NCBI GenBank assembly: GCA_964017065.1
Contig: OZ024785.1
Location: 3,634,588 to 3,698,587, forward strand
Length of the DNA: 64,000 nt
Origin: Haliclona indistincta
Taxonomy: Eukaryota; Porifera; Demospongiae; Haplosclerida; Chalinidae
Direction: 5' to 3'
In this document: one piece after another, positions 45,835 to 58,046 of the stretch
How the letters are laid out: each line of letters starts with the position of its first letter
Position numbering within the stretch: the first letter of the stretch is position 1
Position numbers and translations under genes: made by a program
The notes under the pieces: model-generated
Told to the model about the DNA's origin: nothing
The model's input: the letters and a program-made list of their open reading frames with translations, nothing else
Database searches by the model: none

Positions 45835-48800
45835 AGCTGTGAAGGTAAAGATAAGACCTGCTATAACAAAAAAATTATTTTGTCTTTTTGCAGTCTCAGA
45901 AGAACTTATTCTTTACAACTCTACAACTCATATAACTTTCCATATTCATAATGTTTAGCAAGTGCTGTATTAGTTACTCCTGTGATGTGTTGTAGTTTCA
46001 TTAACCCTCTCGTAGCTAGGTGTGTGAGTTATCCCTCTTTGTACTGATCACTATAGTTACTGTTGATTTATGTATCTTAGCTAGTATTGTTATCCTGACT
46101 AATAGAACTCATGCTAGTTATGTGTGTGCATTAGTTTTGCTGCTATTTTCTATGAATAAAATTACACAAACAACTGATTGATCTTAGTTAATGTTATCAG
46201 CTGAGCCATTATAATAGTATCAGTTAAAATTGCCTTAAATTGAAAATACACACTCCTCGTTTTGTATTGGATTGGTTCTAGAGCGGTATATAGAAAGTCC
46301 ATTATTAATTTTTTATTGGTTATAACCTTATCGTCAGTTTACTTTTGCCAGAACTCAATAATGGTTGCAAATACTAATGTGTTGTATACATAATGTATAC
46401 ATGTATGCATCTATTTTACTGTAAACACTGCACATTGCACAAACATGATCGAGGATACAGATTCAGTGGCGTAGGAAGATATTTTCGAAAGTGATGCACT
46501 AGACAACAGAAGTGGGCGAGCGAAGCGAGCCCGAAAAATTTTGCTAATTAATTATTCATGATTATGCAATTTACAGTGCGTTGTGCCGCGAATTTGCAGT
46601 CTTGATCTTGGTTGGTCTTGCTGAGGCGGCTGCGTGGACGATAGCCTTGAAAATATGCAATAATTATTGCTGTGCGCCATGTGCCTGCAATAACAAGCTA
46701 TTTTTAATAATGATATTCACGAAGACTGGGCGTGTACTTAGTAGTGAATAGATCTATTATTAACTAGGTAAATTCAAGGTGATGCTCCAGCACCGGTGCA
46801 CCATTTATTCCTACGCCACTGCAGATGGATACTATAGTAACTGTGAGTGAGAGTTCTGATCTGCAGTATAGAATGTATAGTTCATACATGTACATATTAT
46901 TTTCCATAATGTACATAAATAATTATTAATCAGTCGTGAGACATTATGCATGGATAGTACAGCGGCTAACCCCTCGTTCACAGCAACATGCATGTGCACC
47001 CATGGAACTCTATCTTCCTCCAAGTACCCTCATTCTTAGCCAGCAAATAGCCCTCCCTCGGCAATTGCAAATTGAAGGGGGCTGGGAGAAGAGCTTTGTG
47101 ACACAGGCTGCATGTAGCTATAGTACAACATAGGCTGAGTTTTATTGGTATGTAAAAAAGCTCAGCTGTACGTGTTCAAAAGTTTTACGTGCTCGTTATG
47201 AGTTTTATGTGTTCACTGCTTCACATAAAGCAGTGAACACATGTGTGTGTACAGCTTAATTTAAATAGTCAACTCACATAATGTACTCAAAATTAATACA
47301 TATACATTGTACTTGTTTATGGTTTCTTCTATATGAATCAGAAAACAGTACATAGGCTGAGTTTGGGTAGCATGAATGCAAGCAGTTACACTATGTATTT
47401 TAGTGAATAGCTGCAGATGAACAATAATAGCTAGTTTACTTTCGCTATAAGCATTGCATAGGTACAGTATTCAAAATAGCTACAGCAGGGAGTCAGGTGC
47501 TGAAGGGTATTAGTCTTTTGTGGTAGACTTGATCATGAACAATTCATTTGCATAAAGCTACTAGTCACTCTCAGTTGTTATTTCCAGTTGAACATGCTTT
47601 CACAGACAAAGGGGGTTCCATGGAACCATTGGAAATGCCTCAAGATCCCGATTAAATTGCATACCAATAAACTTAATACGCTTAAGGTTGCTTGACAAAG
47701 TTGACTAATAATATTATTATTTAATTTCATTGAGGTAGCATCGTCTTAAACCCCTTTTTTATCAAATGTGTATGGATCCACGCCAATCCAGACTGAAACC
47801 AGATTTAATCCAGATTGTTCCTTTGCTGGATTTTGAGTTTTGACTGCTCCTTTGAGTTATTCCCAGCAAAGCTTGGAGCATGCTCGGAGCTAAAGACTTT
47901 ACAAGATGATGCAGTGTGCTAAAGAATCATCCTTACATAAGCCGGCTTGTTGTTTTTCTCGTACTAGCATCTCGCCGTAATTTCTGAGTTGAAATTACAT
48001 TGTGAAACGAACAGTAACCTAGTACTGTGTAAAAATGAGTGTTAGGTAATTATTATGTATAATTATACTTGCAAGTCTGTATTAATTGATCCAGACTGTT
48101 TGTCAGTGTGACCATCTGTACTATGGGATCCTAGCCAGCAACTGCTGAAGTACTCAGTGGTCTCTCCTCTTACCTATAGTGATTGTATCGTATTGAAGTG
48201 CATTAACTGAATTCACATTATGAGAAAATTTTGTGAAGATGTGCCATTTCTTTAGAGATAAACTGCACAGGCTAGTGGAATAATAATTTCTGATTTTACA
48301 TCCCTAGATGGTTGAAAAATGTGTTGTACACAGCAAATTCAGTGATTTGTCAAAACAGAACTGCATCAGTGCTTTTGGAGAACGCGTCTTGGACAGCCAT
48401 GAAATAATTATTCTGCCCAACTCCTCTTAGTCAATAATTATCAGTTAAACATGCAATCACAGCTATCCAACTGCTACAATTAGTATCTAAAACTAAAATT
48501 TTTACTGTTATTCATTATTGTTACAAAGCTCACTGAGCTAATAATGCAGAAAACAATGAAGAAAACCAATGGGATGAAGAAAACCAAGGAGAAAGATACT
48601 GAGATAGATATTAATTATTGGTGAGTACAAACTCGGATCTTATGAGCCCACAAAACATCTTGTTGGTAAATTCCATGACTGCATGGGATAGCCATGGTCT
48701 TAACCAATCAATGATGAGGAGTTGCATGTTGGTAAAAATTATGAGTTGCTATTACAAACCAGGATTAATTTACGAGAACATTGTCTACCGGAAGCTTAGC

Positions 48801-49209
48801 TATAATGCGGACAGAAATACACCGAACAGATTTTTGAAACATTTAGTTTTTAGACATTGCGAAAAATACTGTTTTGAACATCACATTAACAACTGGACCA
48901 ATACCTGAACCAGAGTCTTAATAATCATCTCTCATAGTTATGCACTATATGCTCTATACCTGGTAGTCACATTAAAACACTATAATTAATCACATTACAT
49001 GTATAGTGTTTTGTTAATCGACAGCCTATACTGAGTTATTGTGACTCAAAAACGATGTACTCGAAGTTCCGGTCTCGTGGCGGCGGAGGCTGTATTGTCC
49101 TCGAAATTAAAACAACTATACTTCTCGTGACTCTTGGTAAGAGTGCCTGTACTGTCGAACTGTTTATCGAACGCCAATCGTACCGCTCACTATACGGTCA
49201 CTGAGCGAA
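45835..49209. other. Intergenic with a TIR element and a receptor exon relic
   Basis: An element at 46464-46821 has ends CAGTGGCGTAGGAA and its complement. A hairpin GTGTTCACTGCTT / AAGCAGTGAACAC lies at about 47210-47245. At about 48110-48190 is a decayed FN3-like exon: TGGGATCCTAGCCAGCAACT and TACTCAGTGGTCTCTCCT match the exon 3 of R1/R3. An open frame at 48618-48908 has no recognisable motif. Nothing else is supported. Confidence 0.5.
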
Positions 49210-50775
49210 ATGATAACTCTCAGCGTGCTTTCTCTCCTTTTAGTATTAGTCGTCAATGCCTCAGGTATAGTATTTGCAGTATTTTAGAATTGCTCAGTCT
49301 GTATAAATTGTCTATGATACAGCTGAAATTACAGAGAGTCCAGTATCAGTGACTACCCTGGGAGGGACTAATGCTCTGTTCCACTGTGCTGGTAGTGGTG
49401 TCAGTATAGTATGGATGTGTACCCAAAAGTATGTATTTGTAGCAGTGTGACTCCATTTGTAGTTGTAACATTGAGTACATCCTGTATAGTCTGTGTCAGA
49501 TATGTTACTTGTGTAATGGAGCATGAGTTGTGACAGTCACTGTCATGTTTATAGACAGAGTGTTGATGTAACTACCTTGTTCTTCTGTATGCAGGTACTG
49601 ATGGGAGCTTCTATGAAGAGGCTGAACCTTGCGCAGACACTGGCGGCAATGCTGAGATCGGTATGTTAATTGATGTTAAAAATAGTTATGTTGTTCACTC
49701 TACCAACAAAAATTAAACGCACAAAAATTAATGATAATTATTAACTCTGAAATTTGTATCCACACATACATGTAAGCTAACATTGAAAATTAACTGACAA
49801 AATTTATACGCAGTATAATCTATGATATCATGCTCCTGTGAGAATGTTTACTTATATTTTCAACACACTTGCAGTCAACAAACAGACTACTCCCACTCGT
49901 GGTCATGTTACTGAGCCGATAGATGATACCAGACAACATGTGCATACACGTACACGTAAAAGGCATATTATGTCCGGCAAATCAACTGGGTTTTTTCCGG
50001 ATTGCTCTGAGGTCCCAAGTCCAATACAGTATAAAGAGTATACTCTAAACAGTCAAGGTTTGTGTAGTATTTGTATTTTGTAGTAACTTAGCCAATAACC
50101 ATGAGTGCTCTTTTCAGCTGAAACTACACCTGGCACCGGTTCCAACTGTAAGTCTTTCACTATTCATCTTTACTTTTGAAGAATTTTCTGTTCTTTCTTT
50201 GCCTACTAGTGATGTGTGTACAAGGCTCTACTTGTAACGAAGTCAGCGTACAATACCATCAATACCCTACCAATGACAGCGGACTTGTTCTGGTATCACT
50301 AACAAGGTATAATATTAATAATTTTAAATAACTGAAATTAATTATTAATGACTATTATTTTTATAGTTTTCCACCAAGTGGATACAGAAGTAACGATCAG
50401 GTAAAAATTAATACTAATGATTAGGGTTCATGTTTTAGCCCTGTTCATGTAAATCATAATGTAACCTGAGCGTTAATCCACTGCTTACACATTCTATTAT
50501 GTATGTGACATCCATGTTGCTATTGACGTCGTCTTGGACATCTGTTTACTTTCATTTTTCTTCATCTTGGTTATTCCAGGAATCACTACCTCAAAAGAAG
50601 GCACATAAAGATGATAAAATTAATGCACTTCGGTAAGAAAAGTAATTACATTAAAGTGAAATATAATTATAATAATTATTTTGTTTTTTTTAGTCAGAGC
50701 TGGTGGTGTGAAAACTGTAGACAATACACAATACACAACTATAATTGTAGTTGTGACACAACTACAATTATTTAG
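49210..50775 (+). CDS. Small secreted protein gene, family unknown
   Basis: Nine possible exons: 49210-49264, 49323-49403, 49595-49660, 49875-50057, 50118-50147, 50210-50306, 50367-50400, 50580-50632 and 50694-50775. All are phase-compatible. Exon 1 is a clean signal peptide (MITLSVLSLLLVLVVNAS). Exon 2 is a truncated Ig start (SPVSVTTLGGTNALFHCAGS) related to the receptors; it can be spliced in using a GTATAG donor at 49404 or skipped without changing phase. The remaining exons encode an acidic, Thr- and Lys-rich protein with a Cys/Trp C-terminus (SWWCENCRQY and NYNCSCDTTT) and no membrane helix. It may be a secreted derivative of a receptor gene. Function is unknown. Confidence 0.55.
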
Positions 50776-51170
50776 CTGGTCTAGTTTCGTAGCTCTAATG
50801 GTTAAACTGTGCCCACATTGTTTGCTACAGCCCACATTGTGTGTATATAGCCACCGTAGAGACTACGACACATTTTTCACATCACATCTTATAACTGTTA
50901 TTAAGCTTATATGATTATATCATGACTGTACATCTTATTCTATTACCCCTTTATAATTATGAATTTTAATATCATAATTATTATATGCTGACTTTTGTGC
51001 TCTCAAACTTGCGTCGTTTATCGCCAGTGAGTAGTTGCACTTACCCAATATCAAGATCCTCATCCCACTGCAAACCTGAAGCCGATGTTAATACTGCAAA
51101 TAGTTGTGATGCGCTAGTGCAATGTTGCCCAGATTTATATAGAATGTGCGAACATGTGTTTTCCGGGCAT
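50776..51170. other. Intergenic with a family A fragment
   Basis: From about 50990 the bases CTTTTGTGCTCTCAAACTTG and CGCCAGTGAGTAG correspond to the reverse complement of the right part of repeat family A (compare 19830-19870). The fragment abuts the receptor exon relic that begins near 51181. Confidence 0.45.
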
Positions 51171-51180
51171 CCTAAAGTAG

Positions 51181-52480
51181 TCTATAGTGTGAGAGTGTAT
51201 GACAACAGTCCAGCTACTGACAGCACTAGTGCTGCATATCAGCATTCTCAGTTAATACACATTATGGAACTACATCAGCCTTCACCTACTGCTATGTCAA
51301 AAAGTGAAATTCTGCTGTTGTTATTACAGGTACAATAAACATTTGTTGTTTGTCATTTCCTGACACAACATGTGAGCATGTCAGAGCATACCACAATACA
51401 AAACAATGTCTCTCCTATACCACAACAACAGTTTCAGCAGATTGTGCAACATGTAACAGTGTACTGACAGAGTATGAGTGGGTTTCTTCTACCATAGCTG
51501 TCATTATTCCTAGTGCATCAGCAAGAGGGTGCATGTGAACAGGTTAGTCTAGTAGATCTCAAGTAGTGATGTGATCTTATTCTGTAGTTACGTTGACATG
51601 AAAGAGCTCAATAAGCAAAAAATGAGTTTGCTAATGTTCATAATAAAGAGTAATATGAGCCTTCATGCTTTTAATCAGCCTCCATCAGTGCACTTGATCT
51701 TGTTTATTTTGCTATAATATTTTTACTAGGCCTGGAGACATAAATTTATTTTATGGGTCATATAGTACATGTATAATTGTATTCATACTCATTATTTCTA
51801 GTCAACATGTTGACATAATAAATGGTTAACTTATCTACATGTACCTACTCATCAGGAACCAGGTATGGCAACTTTTAATGCCAACAATGAGGGCTGTAAA
51901 CTATTTTTGTACTGGGAATAATGGTCCATTACCTCTATACCCTTATACTAAACAACCAGTCTATGCTGATCCACCAGCTCCTCCTCTATCTGTTGAACCA
52001 GTACAATATGCTTCTGTGACACTGCCACAAACGCCACATCACTGAGACTACACAGCCTGAGAAGGACAAGGCCCTTTTACAAGAGCTTTTGAGCTACTGA
52101 GTATGTTGAAGGTGAGAGTAACTAGTAACTTTATGAGGGCCTGTTTTGCACATGTGATGAAGAGAATACCACAATTATTTTAGGTGGTTGTGTAGCTATG
52201 TTACAACTAGTGAGCAAAAGCTAATCAACTGTCAAAGTGGGTGAAGTAGTACGCCACAATCGTTCGGTACTGACACCATTTTGTTGCATGCTCATTTTTG
52301 ACTTGGCAGTTTGTGAGCTCCTGACTGTCATTGCTTAATTGTTTACAATCTTAGGTGCATTATGCTGAAGTACAGCAATCTAGTACCACTGATCAACTAG
52401 CTCCTGCCTTACCTGTTGAATCAGTAGCTACAATATTTATGCTATTGTCCAGCCATCTGTGGTGATGATTTCATGACTCA
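51181..52480 (+). pseudogene. Receptor fragment with YADP/YASV tail exon
   Basis: Starts abruptly in the middle of the exon 6 module (YSVRVYDNSPATDS, 51181-51330; donor follows). A decayed membrane exon may be present near 51480-51540 (SSTIAVIIPSASA). A tail exon at about 51950-52045 encodes PVYADPPAPP and VEPVQYASV, then stops. A further relic at about 52355-52460 encodes VHYAEVQQSSTT and ALPVESV. No signal peptide, Ig or FN3 exon is attached. It is best seen as the 3' remains of a lost receptor copy; expression of the tail cannot be excluded. Confidence 0.6.
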
Positions 52481-52489
52481 ATAATGATA

Positions 52490-55400
52490 TTACAGTTTTT
52501 TTTTGTCTGAAGACTGTTTTCTTTATTTGAATACTTGTTTACTTCATTGTGTTGTGCAAACTTAGTCTTTTTTAAGTATAGAATTGCACTGTCAAATGGG
52601 AGTGCATTGATTGTTTATGGTACAGCTCATGTGTAAGTACTGGCTGGTTTTTGACCATAGTAGTACAAAATAATATTGTGTACATTTAAGCTAGTACTCA
52701 CAGCTGTGGGTTAAATTATAGTTTTTACTGTGTGACTCTATACGGTTTTGTACATTAGCTTCACATGGAAGTTATCATGATCAGGTGAGTAGTTATCTGC
52801 AACTACATGGAAACAGGTGTAGTGTTTCAAATCTCTGATAATAATAGTGTTAGTTCTAAAATTTACCGTGTGAACTGACAGTAAACAAAGAGAATGATCT
52901 GTCTTGTGAAGAATATTTATCTAGTAGTATTACAATAATACTAGTAGTATTACAATGATAATAATAATAATTAAAATTGGGAAGTGTGGTTTCCATACCT
53001 ATCTATACAGAGGAGTTGTTCAGTGAAGAGTAGTACAGTAATATTATTCGTAAGTTGTTGTGAGTATTGAGTACGACCACTCGGTGGTTGTAAAAAATAG
53101 GTACACAGTCTCGTCTCTAGGTGTAGTAGCCATACCAGCTACACCCTACAACAGGTGCACTGTCTGAGTAGTAAGTTGTACTATGATTGTAGTATGTGGT
53201 TTCTGCAGCAATATGAGTGAATGACCCTTCTATGTTATGAACATAAAAATTATTGTTTGCAAGCTATGTAGTGCATTGCTGTTAGTTGTACCAATCTGTC
53301 AGTTCTGTTCAGATTGCAATGATAGTCACGTGTTGCCGTTGGTGGAGTGTAATGATACCAGCAATAATTCTGATGAGCTATAATACTAAATCAAACTTTA
53401 TTCTTTAAAGTGCTAAACCATGTGTGCATTAACTTGATCACTAGGATTTTTTATTTCTCTCGTAGAGCATGTCATTTCTTTAGCTCTGTTGCTAGCATTA
53501 GGTGGTGCTATCCATGAATCTACTGCCGCTGATAACAGCTCACTCTGCATTGACCCAATCCTTTTTTCCTATTGTGACGAAGATGTACAAGATGAAGTAC
53601 TGGTTCAGTCAGAGCCACAATCTGAGCCAGAAGGTGAACACACTCAACAAACATGATCCTGGGAAGTGTCTACACAGAAAATGTTTCTTCACTGAGCCAA
53701 GATGAATTTGTTGGCTCTGTGGTGTAATGTGACCACCTTATGCTCTTATTGTATTATGTACTATTAAGGATTGTACCATAGGAAGCCTTATTTTCAAAGG
53801 CACCGCCAGTGGTATATTTCAGATATACCATGGAAAGTCACATGATTTCCTGTGGAATAACTAGATATTCCACGGTTTATCATGTGATTTCCTGTGGTAT
53901 ATCTGGATATTCCACGGGAAGTCACATGACTCCCACTGGGCAAAAAAGATCATAGAAATGATCTACCTTCCAGAGAGAAAAATAGGAAGGGGTGAGAGTT
54001 GCGAGTCAACCTCACCAGTAAACTATAAAGAGTGTGCAATCCGCCCTTATTTATCCTATAGAAACCTACAGACATCAGTGGGCATTGTGGTTGCCATGAT
54101 ACAAGTCAGTTATACCATGCCTACCTGTGGTGTATCATGAATACACTCAGCAATAACCATTAATCCCTCGGGCTACGCCCTCGGGATTAATAGTTATTGC
54201 TTCGTGTATTCGTGATACACCACGGGTAGGCATGGTATAACGTATACGTATACCTACCAATAATTTTAGGTCGCTAACGGGGCATAGTTTGCAAATATTA
54301 TAGCAAGATAATTTCCTGTGTAAGTTTATTATACAACTGAGGTTAATAATTTAATGTCTTTTTTACCAGTCATTGACATGACTGTTGTATTAGTTCTAAG
54401 CATTAATGTTACACAGTATGAATCAAGCTCTGAATCTGAAGGGAGTCAACAAACTCTGTAGCACAAGTGATCAACTCTGATGTTGGTACTCTTCCCATGA
54501 TGCATTAATAATGATTCTGTATAGCTAACTGAGTTTATTTATGGTGGTACCTACTTGTCTGAACAAATTGCAGAGTGACTGATGAGGACAGTGTTCTTGA
54601 TAGAAAATACAGAAGGGAATTAGTGGGTGGGTGGGTCTATTTTATAATTATCCACATTGTCATAATAATTGCTATGAGCTCTACAACCCAAGAGGGAAAC
54701 CCCTTCAAAAAGACCTAGTGAGAACCCTGAATGAGACCTTTTAGAGTGTTTTTTGAATAACAAACTTTTTCATTGATAATGATCAAGAAAAATGTATGAA
54801 AAACATGCCCTGTCAAGCATTAGCTTGACAATGTCCTTGGGTTGAAGTATAGTGCTTGTTAGACCTGCAACGTTGAGTGAAAAATCTAAAATTTGCTTGC
54901 ACTTTCAGTTTTCTGAATGTTGGCGGTGAAGCAGGCAAGATGCACACCAACATGCTATGTGCTGCATAATAGTCTCTGAAACAATGAATTGTTGCATGTC
55001 ACCTTAAGTCATTTTCTATCCTTACTACTGTATAGGTCCAAGAAAAATTGCAACACACAACAAGTAGTGGTTTACACAGAGTGATCAAACATAGAAAGGA
55101 CGATAGTATATTGCATGCTCTGAGGGGAACAATTGTATTATTCTAAGGCATGCTTTGGAAAGAGGAGCACTTTGGTGGCACGATCTGTTGTATGTGGTAT
55201 AGCTAGTAGGCTTAACTTTCAGCGATCAGGTGCAGAAAAGAGCAGTTGGCTTTATAACTAGCTTTAGTACATTGGAATCCGTGATCATGCAGTAGTGGAT
55301 TTTATACAAAGATCTCCACCGTACCGACGGTTTCGTTTGGTAAGCACACTATGATTATGATGCTTTAATAAATCATGTTCATTTTACAGTCTGAGCTTGC

Positions 55401-55900
55401 AACTTATTGGGTTCAACCTCTTTACAGAACACTTGCAAGCTGTGTGTGTACGTCAGGACTGCAGTTGTGTTGTTAATTAGTAGTTATTCTGTACTATCAT
55501 ATTATAATCTTGAAGTTTTAGATTTGACAGCGTATACTAGTACTGTATACCAGCTACGGCTTATAATTTTTTACATTATGGTGATTATTATACGCTATTA
55601 GTTACCTGTTACAAATTTCTTGTTACTTATGATGAATTTTATGAATGTGCATGACTTTAGTTGCTGTGAGCATACTATAGCATGCATCCACTAAATGCAC
55701 TTTTGGCTAGTATCAATACATGTTATTTGTTATCATTACATCCATGTAGCTATTTTGCTTTCAGTTTGCATTCCCCTTATATGGATCGGACAACACATGC
55801 TGCATAATGTGTTATGTATACTAGTTCTATTCACAAATGCACAATATAATTATTAATAATTATTTTGTTAATAGCATCGTAGCAGCTGACTTTAGTGATG
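52490..55900. other. Intergenic with isolated exon-like pieces and foldbacks
   Basis: A short exon candidate at about 52758-52782 (SHGSYHDQ, acceptor and donor present) resembles the R3 tail exon with SSGYHSN. An acidic terminal-exon candidate at 53484-53656 ends EPEGEHTQQT-stop, and a related string ESEGSQQTL-stop recurs at about 54420-54462. Hairpins occupy about 53800-53945 and 54105-54235, the latter with apex CCCTCGGGCTACGCCCTCGG. The rest (54470-55900) holds no supported gene. Confidence 0.4.
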
Positions 55901-57888
55901 ATGGTTTGTTTTAAATCGACAGTCACGGTGATGGTATCTTTCATCTACTGCTTGATGAGGATCACATGTAGATCTGCCACTGTTACTGGTATGTTTATTA
56001 ACATTGTATGCTGATGGTAGTTTGAAGTGACTCTTGTAACTATATAGAAGGTCCAGTGTCAGTTAGTGCATTAGTTGGAGCAAATGGTCTGTTCCACTGT
56101 TACAGTAATGGAAGTGGAGACACAATAGTATGGATAGTTGATGGATCACAGGAAAATGAAGCATCTATCATACAACGAGGGATCTCTTCAGTTGTAGCAC
56201 AATCATCAGGCACAGTACAGTCCACTCTCACTGTACCAGCAACACTAGTGAACAATGGCACTACAGCACAGTGTATAGTATTCCCTGGTTCAGTGACCAG
56301 CAACAATGCTACACTAACAGTTCTGTCTGGTAAGTTCAATAATGTATTTTATCATTACAGAGTCATACTCGTATACAGGTATCAGTCCAGTTACCAATAT
56401 GAGGTTTACACCATTATTCAGATTTATAATGTGGGATCCTTCAGCAACTGCTGGTGTACTCAGTGGTCTCTCCTATATAGTGATTGTGATGAATAACAAC
56501 ACTGGTCAAGTGATTGTCAGTGACACTACCAACAGCACTAAGTATCCACTACCTAGCACTATTGAACTGTGTCAGTACTACACAGCTAATGTGACAGCAT
56601 TCTCATCTCAGCATCATAGTGAGAGTGTGGTTATTAGACAGAGAACACCAGGAGGTGATTTATTATTCAAAACTTTGATAATACATGACAATGCAAATTT
56701 GTAGTACATTGAGTTATCAAAAAATTATTTTACATACGTGCAGAATATTATACAATCACCTCATTTATGCAAGAGACACGTTTACTGTCTGTGGACTTAT
56801 CTATCACCGTCAAGGTATGTATTCAGTTTTAAATTATTACAGTGAAATACTTAATAAACAATATAGATGTTACAGCTATTAAGTATACCGTGTCCTGCCC
56901 AAAAGTTATTATTTCAGACTTACCCTCAATCCAACACATCTGATATCACTAACCATCCTGAGCTAGTGATAATGAGCAGTGGAGATATTGTATACTCCAT
57001 CACTACTGGTATTGAGAGGAAGCAACACTACACAGCTACTATCAGCCTCATTGGTAATGAGGGCATAGTACAAGTTATTGAGTTTACTTTCAGTGAGATA
57101 TTGTCAATTGATAATTATTATTATGAATATCGATACAGGTACATTTGATATTGAAAACTGCACTGTACATGTTCATGTATCCAGTGACCAGCACACTAGC
57201 TCCATACTAGTGGAGTGTACATTTGCCATCAATTCAACAGCACCAGGGATTGTAGTGATACAAGATGACCAGAGTCAATATACCATCAACAAGACACTGC
57301 AGAGACTTCTGCTGGATAGTGATAAAGGATCTGTCAACATTACTGGTCTACCAGCAGGAGAGTATAGTGTGAGAGTGTATGACAGTTTGGAGGATAAAAA
57401 ATTTGCATTTTCTATTTTACTGAAAATCATCATTTCAACTCCAATTCCTAGTAACACACTGCCAACTACTCATATACTGTACTCAGGTAAAATTATGTGG
57501 TTAATACTATTATGTGATTGATGTTTTGTGTATCACTGTAGTAACACAGTCACCTGCTCACATTGGCAACAATCAGTTCATTGTACTAGCCACATCTTTA
57601 TCTATGGTTGTATTACTGCTACTTGTTTTGTTGGGAACATTAATCTTAGTATTGTGTTTGACAGTGGTTATAAAACACAGACAGAGTAAAGGTCATTACT
57701 TTGGATGAATTGACAATACATAATAATCTGTTACTTCACATTAATTTTCAGGTGTTATTGATCATGTTCCAGTTGATGATAATCCTGCTTACGTCACTGC
57801 TATGATTACCATGACTAGGAATGATGCTTATGATGACTCTCAGGCTGTTACTGTGGACGATTATGAGACTGTTGACATTACTGACTAA
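55901..57888 (+). CDS. Receptor R4: Ig/FN3-like receptor with short acidic tail
   Basis: Eight exons, all phase-consistent: 55901-55988, 56048-56329, 56379-56654, 56744-56814, 56867-57092, 57139-57486, 57542-57691 and 57752-57888. They give 525 residues. The order is signal exon (MVCFKSTVTVMVSFIYCLMR), Ig-like domain (GLFHC, IVW, TTAQC), FN3-like domain (MWDPSATAG, CQYYTAN), modules 3 and 4, membrane helix (FIVLATSLSMVVLLLLVLLG), and a tail of about 50 residues. The tail contains DNPAYV, an NPxY-type motif known in endocytic and PTB-binding tails, plus NDAYDD and DDYETVDI, and stops after ITD. It has no YADL/YATV motifs, so its output probably differs from R3. This is the most compact and complete receptor in the window; unlike R3 it has no stalk exon between exon 6 and the membrane exon. 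Confidence 0.9.
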
Positions 57889-58046
57889 CTGGAACAAGAG
57901 GCTAGATCAGTCTGAACAGTCCGAATAACAACACTGAAATACTTATTTTGAGCACTTCTTCGGGTATACCATAGATTGTATTATTTTCGCTGACAGTAAT
58001 ACAAGATTGTGAAAAGTCAATAAGATTTAAAATAAAAAGGATTGTA
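57889..58046. other. R4 3' flank
   Basis: Likely 3' UTR and flank. An AATAAA-like signal (AAATAAAA at 58029-58036) lies about 140 bp after the stop codon, just before the TA-flanked element begins. Confidence 0.4.
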
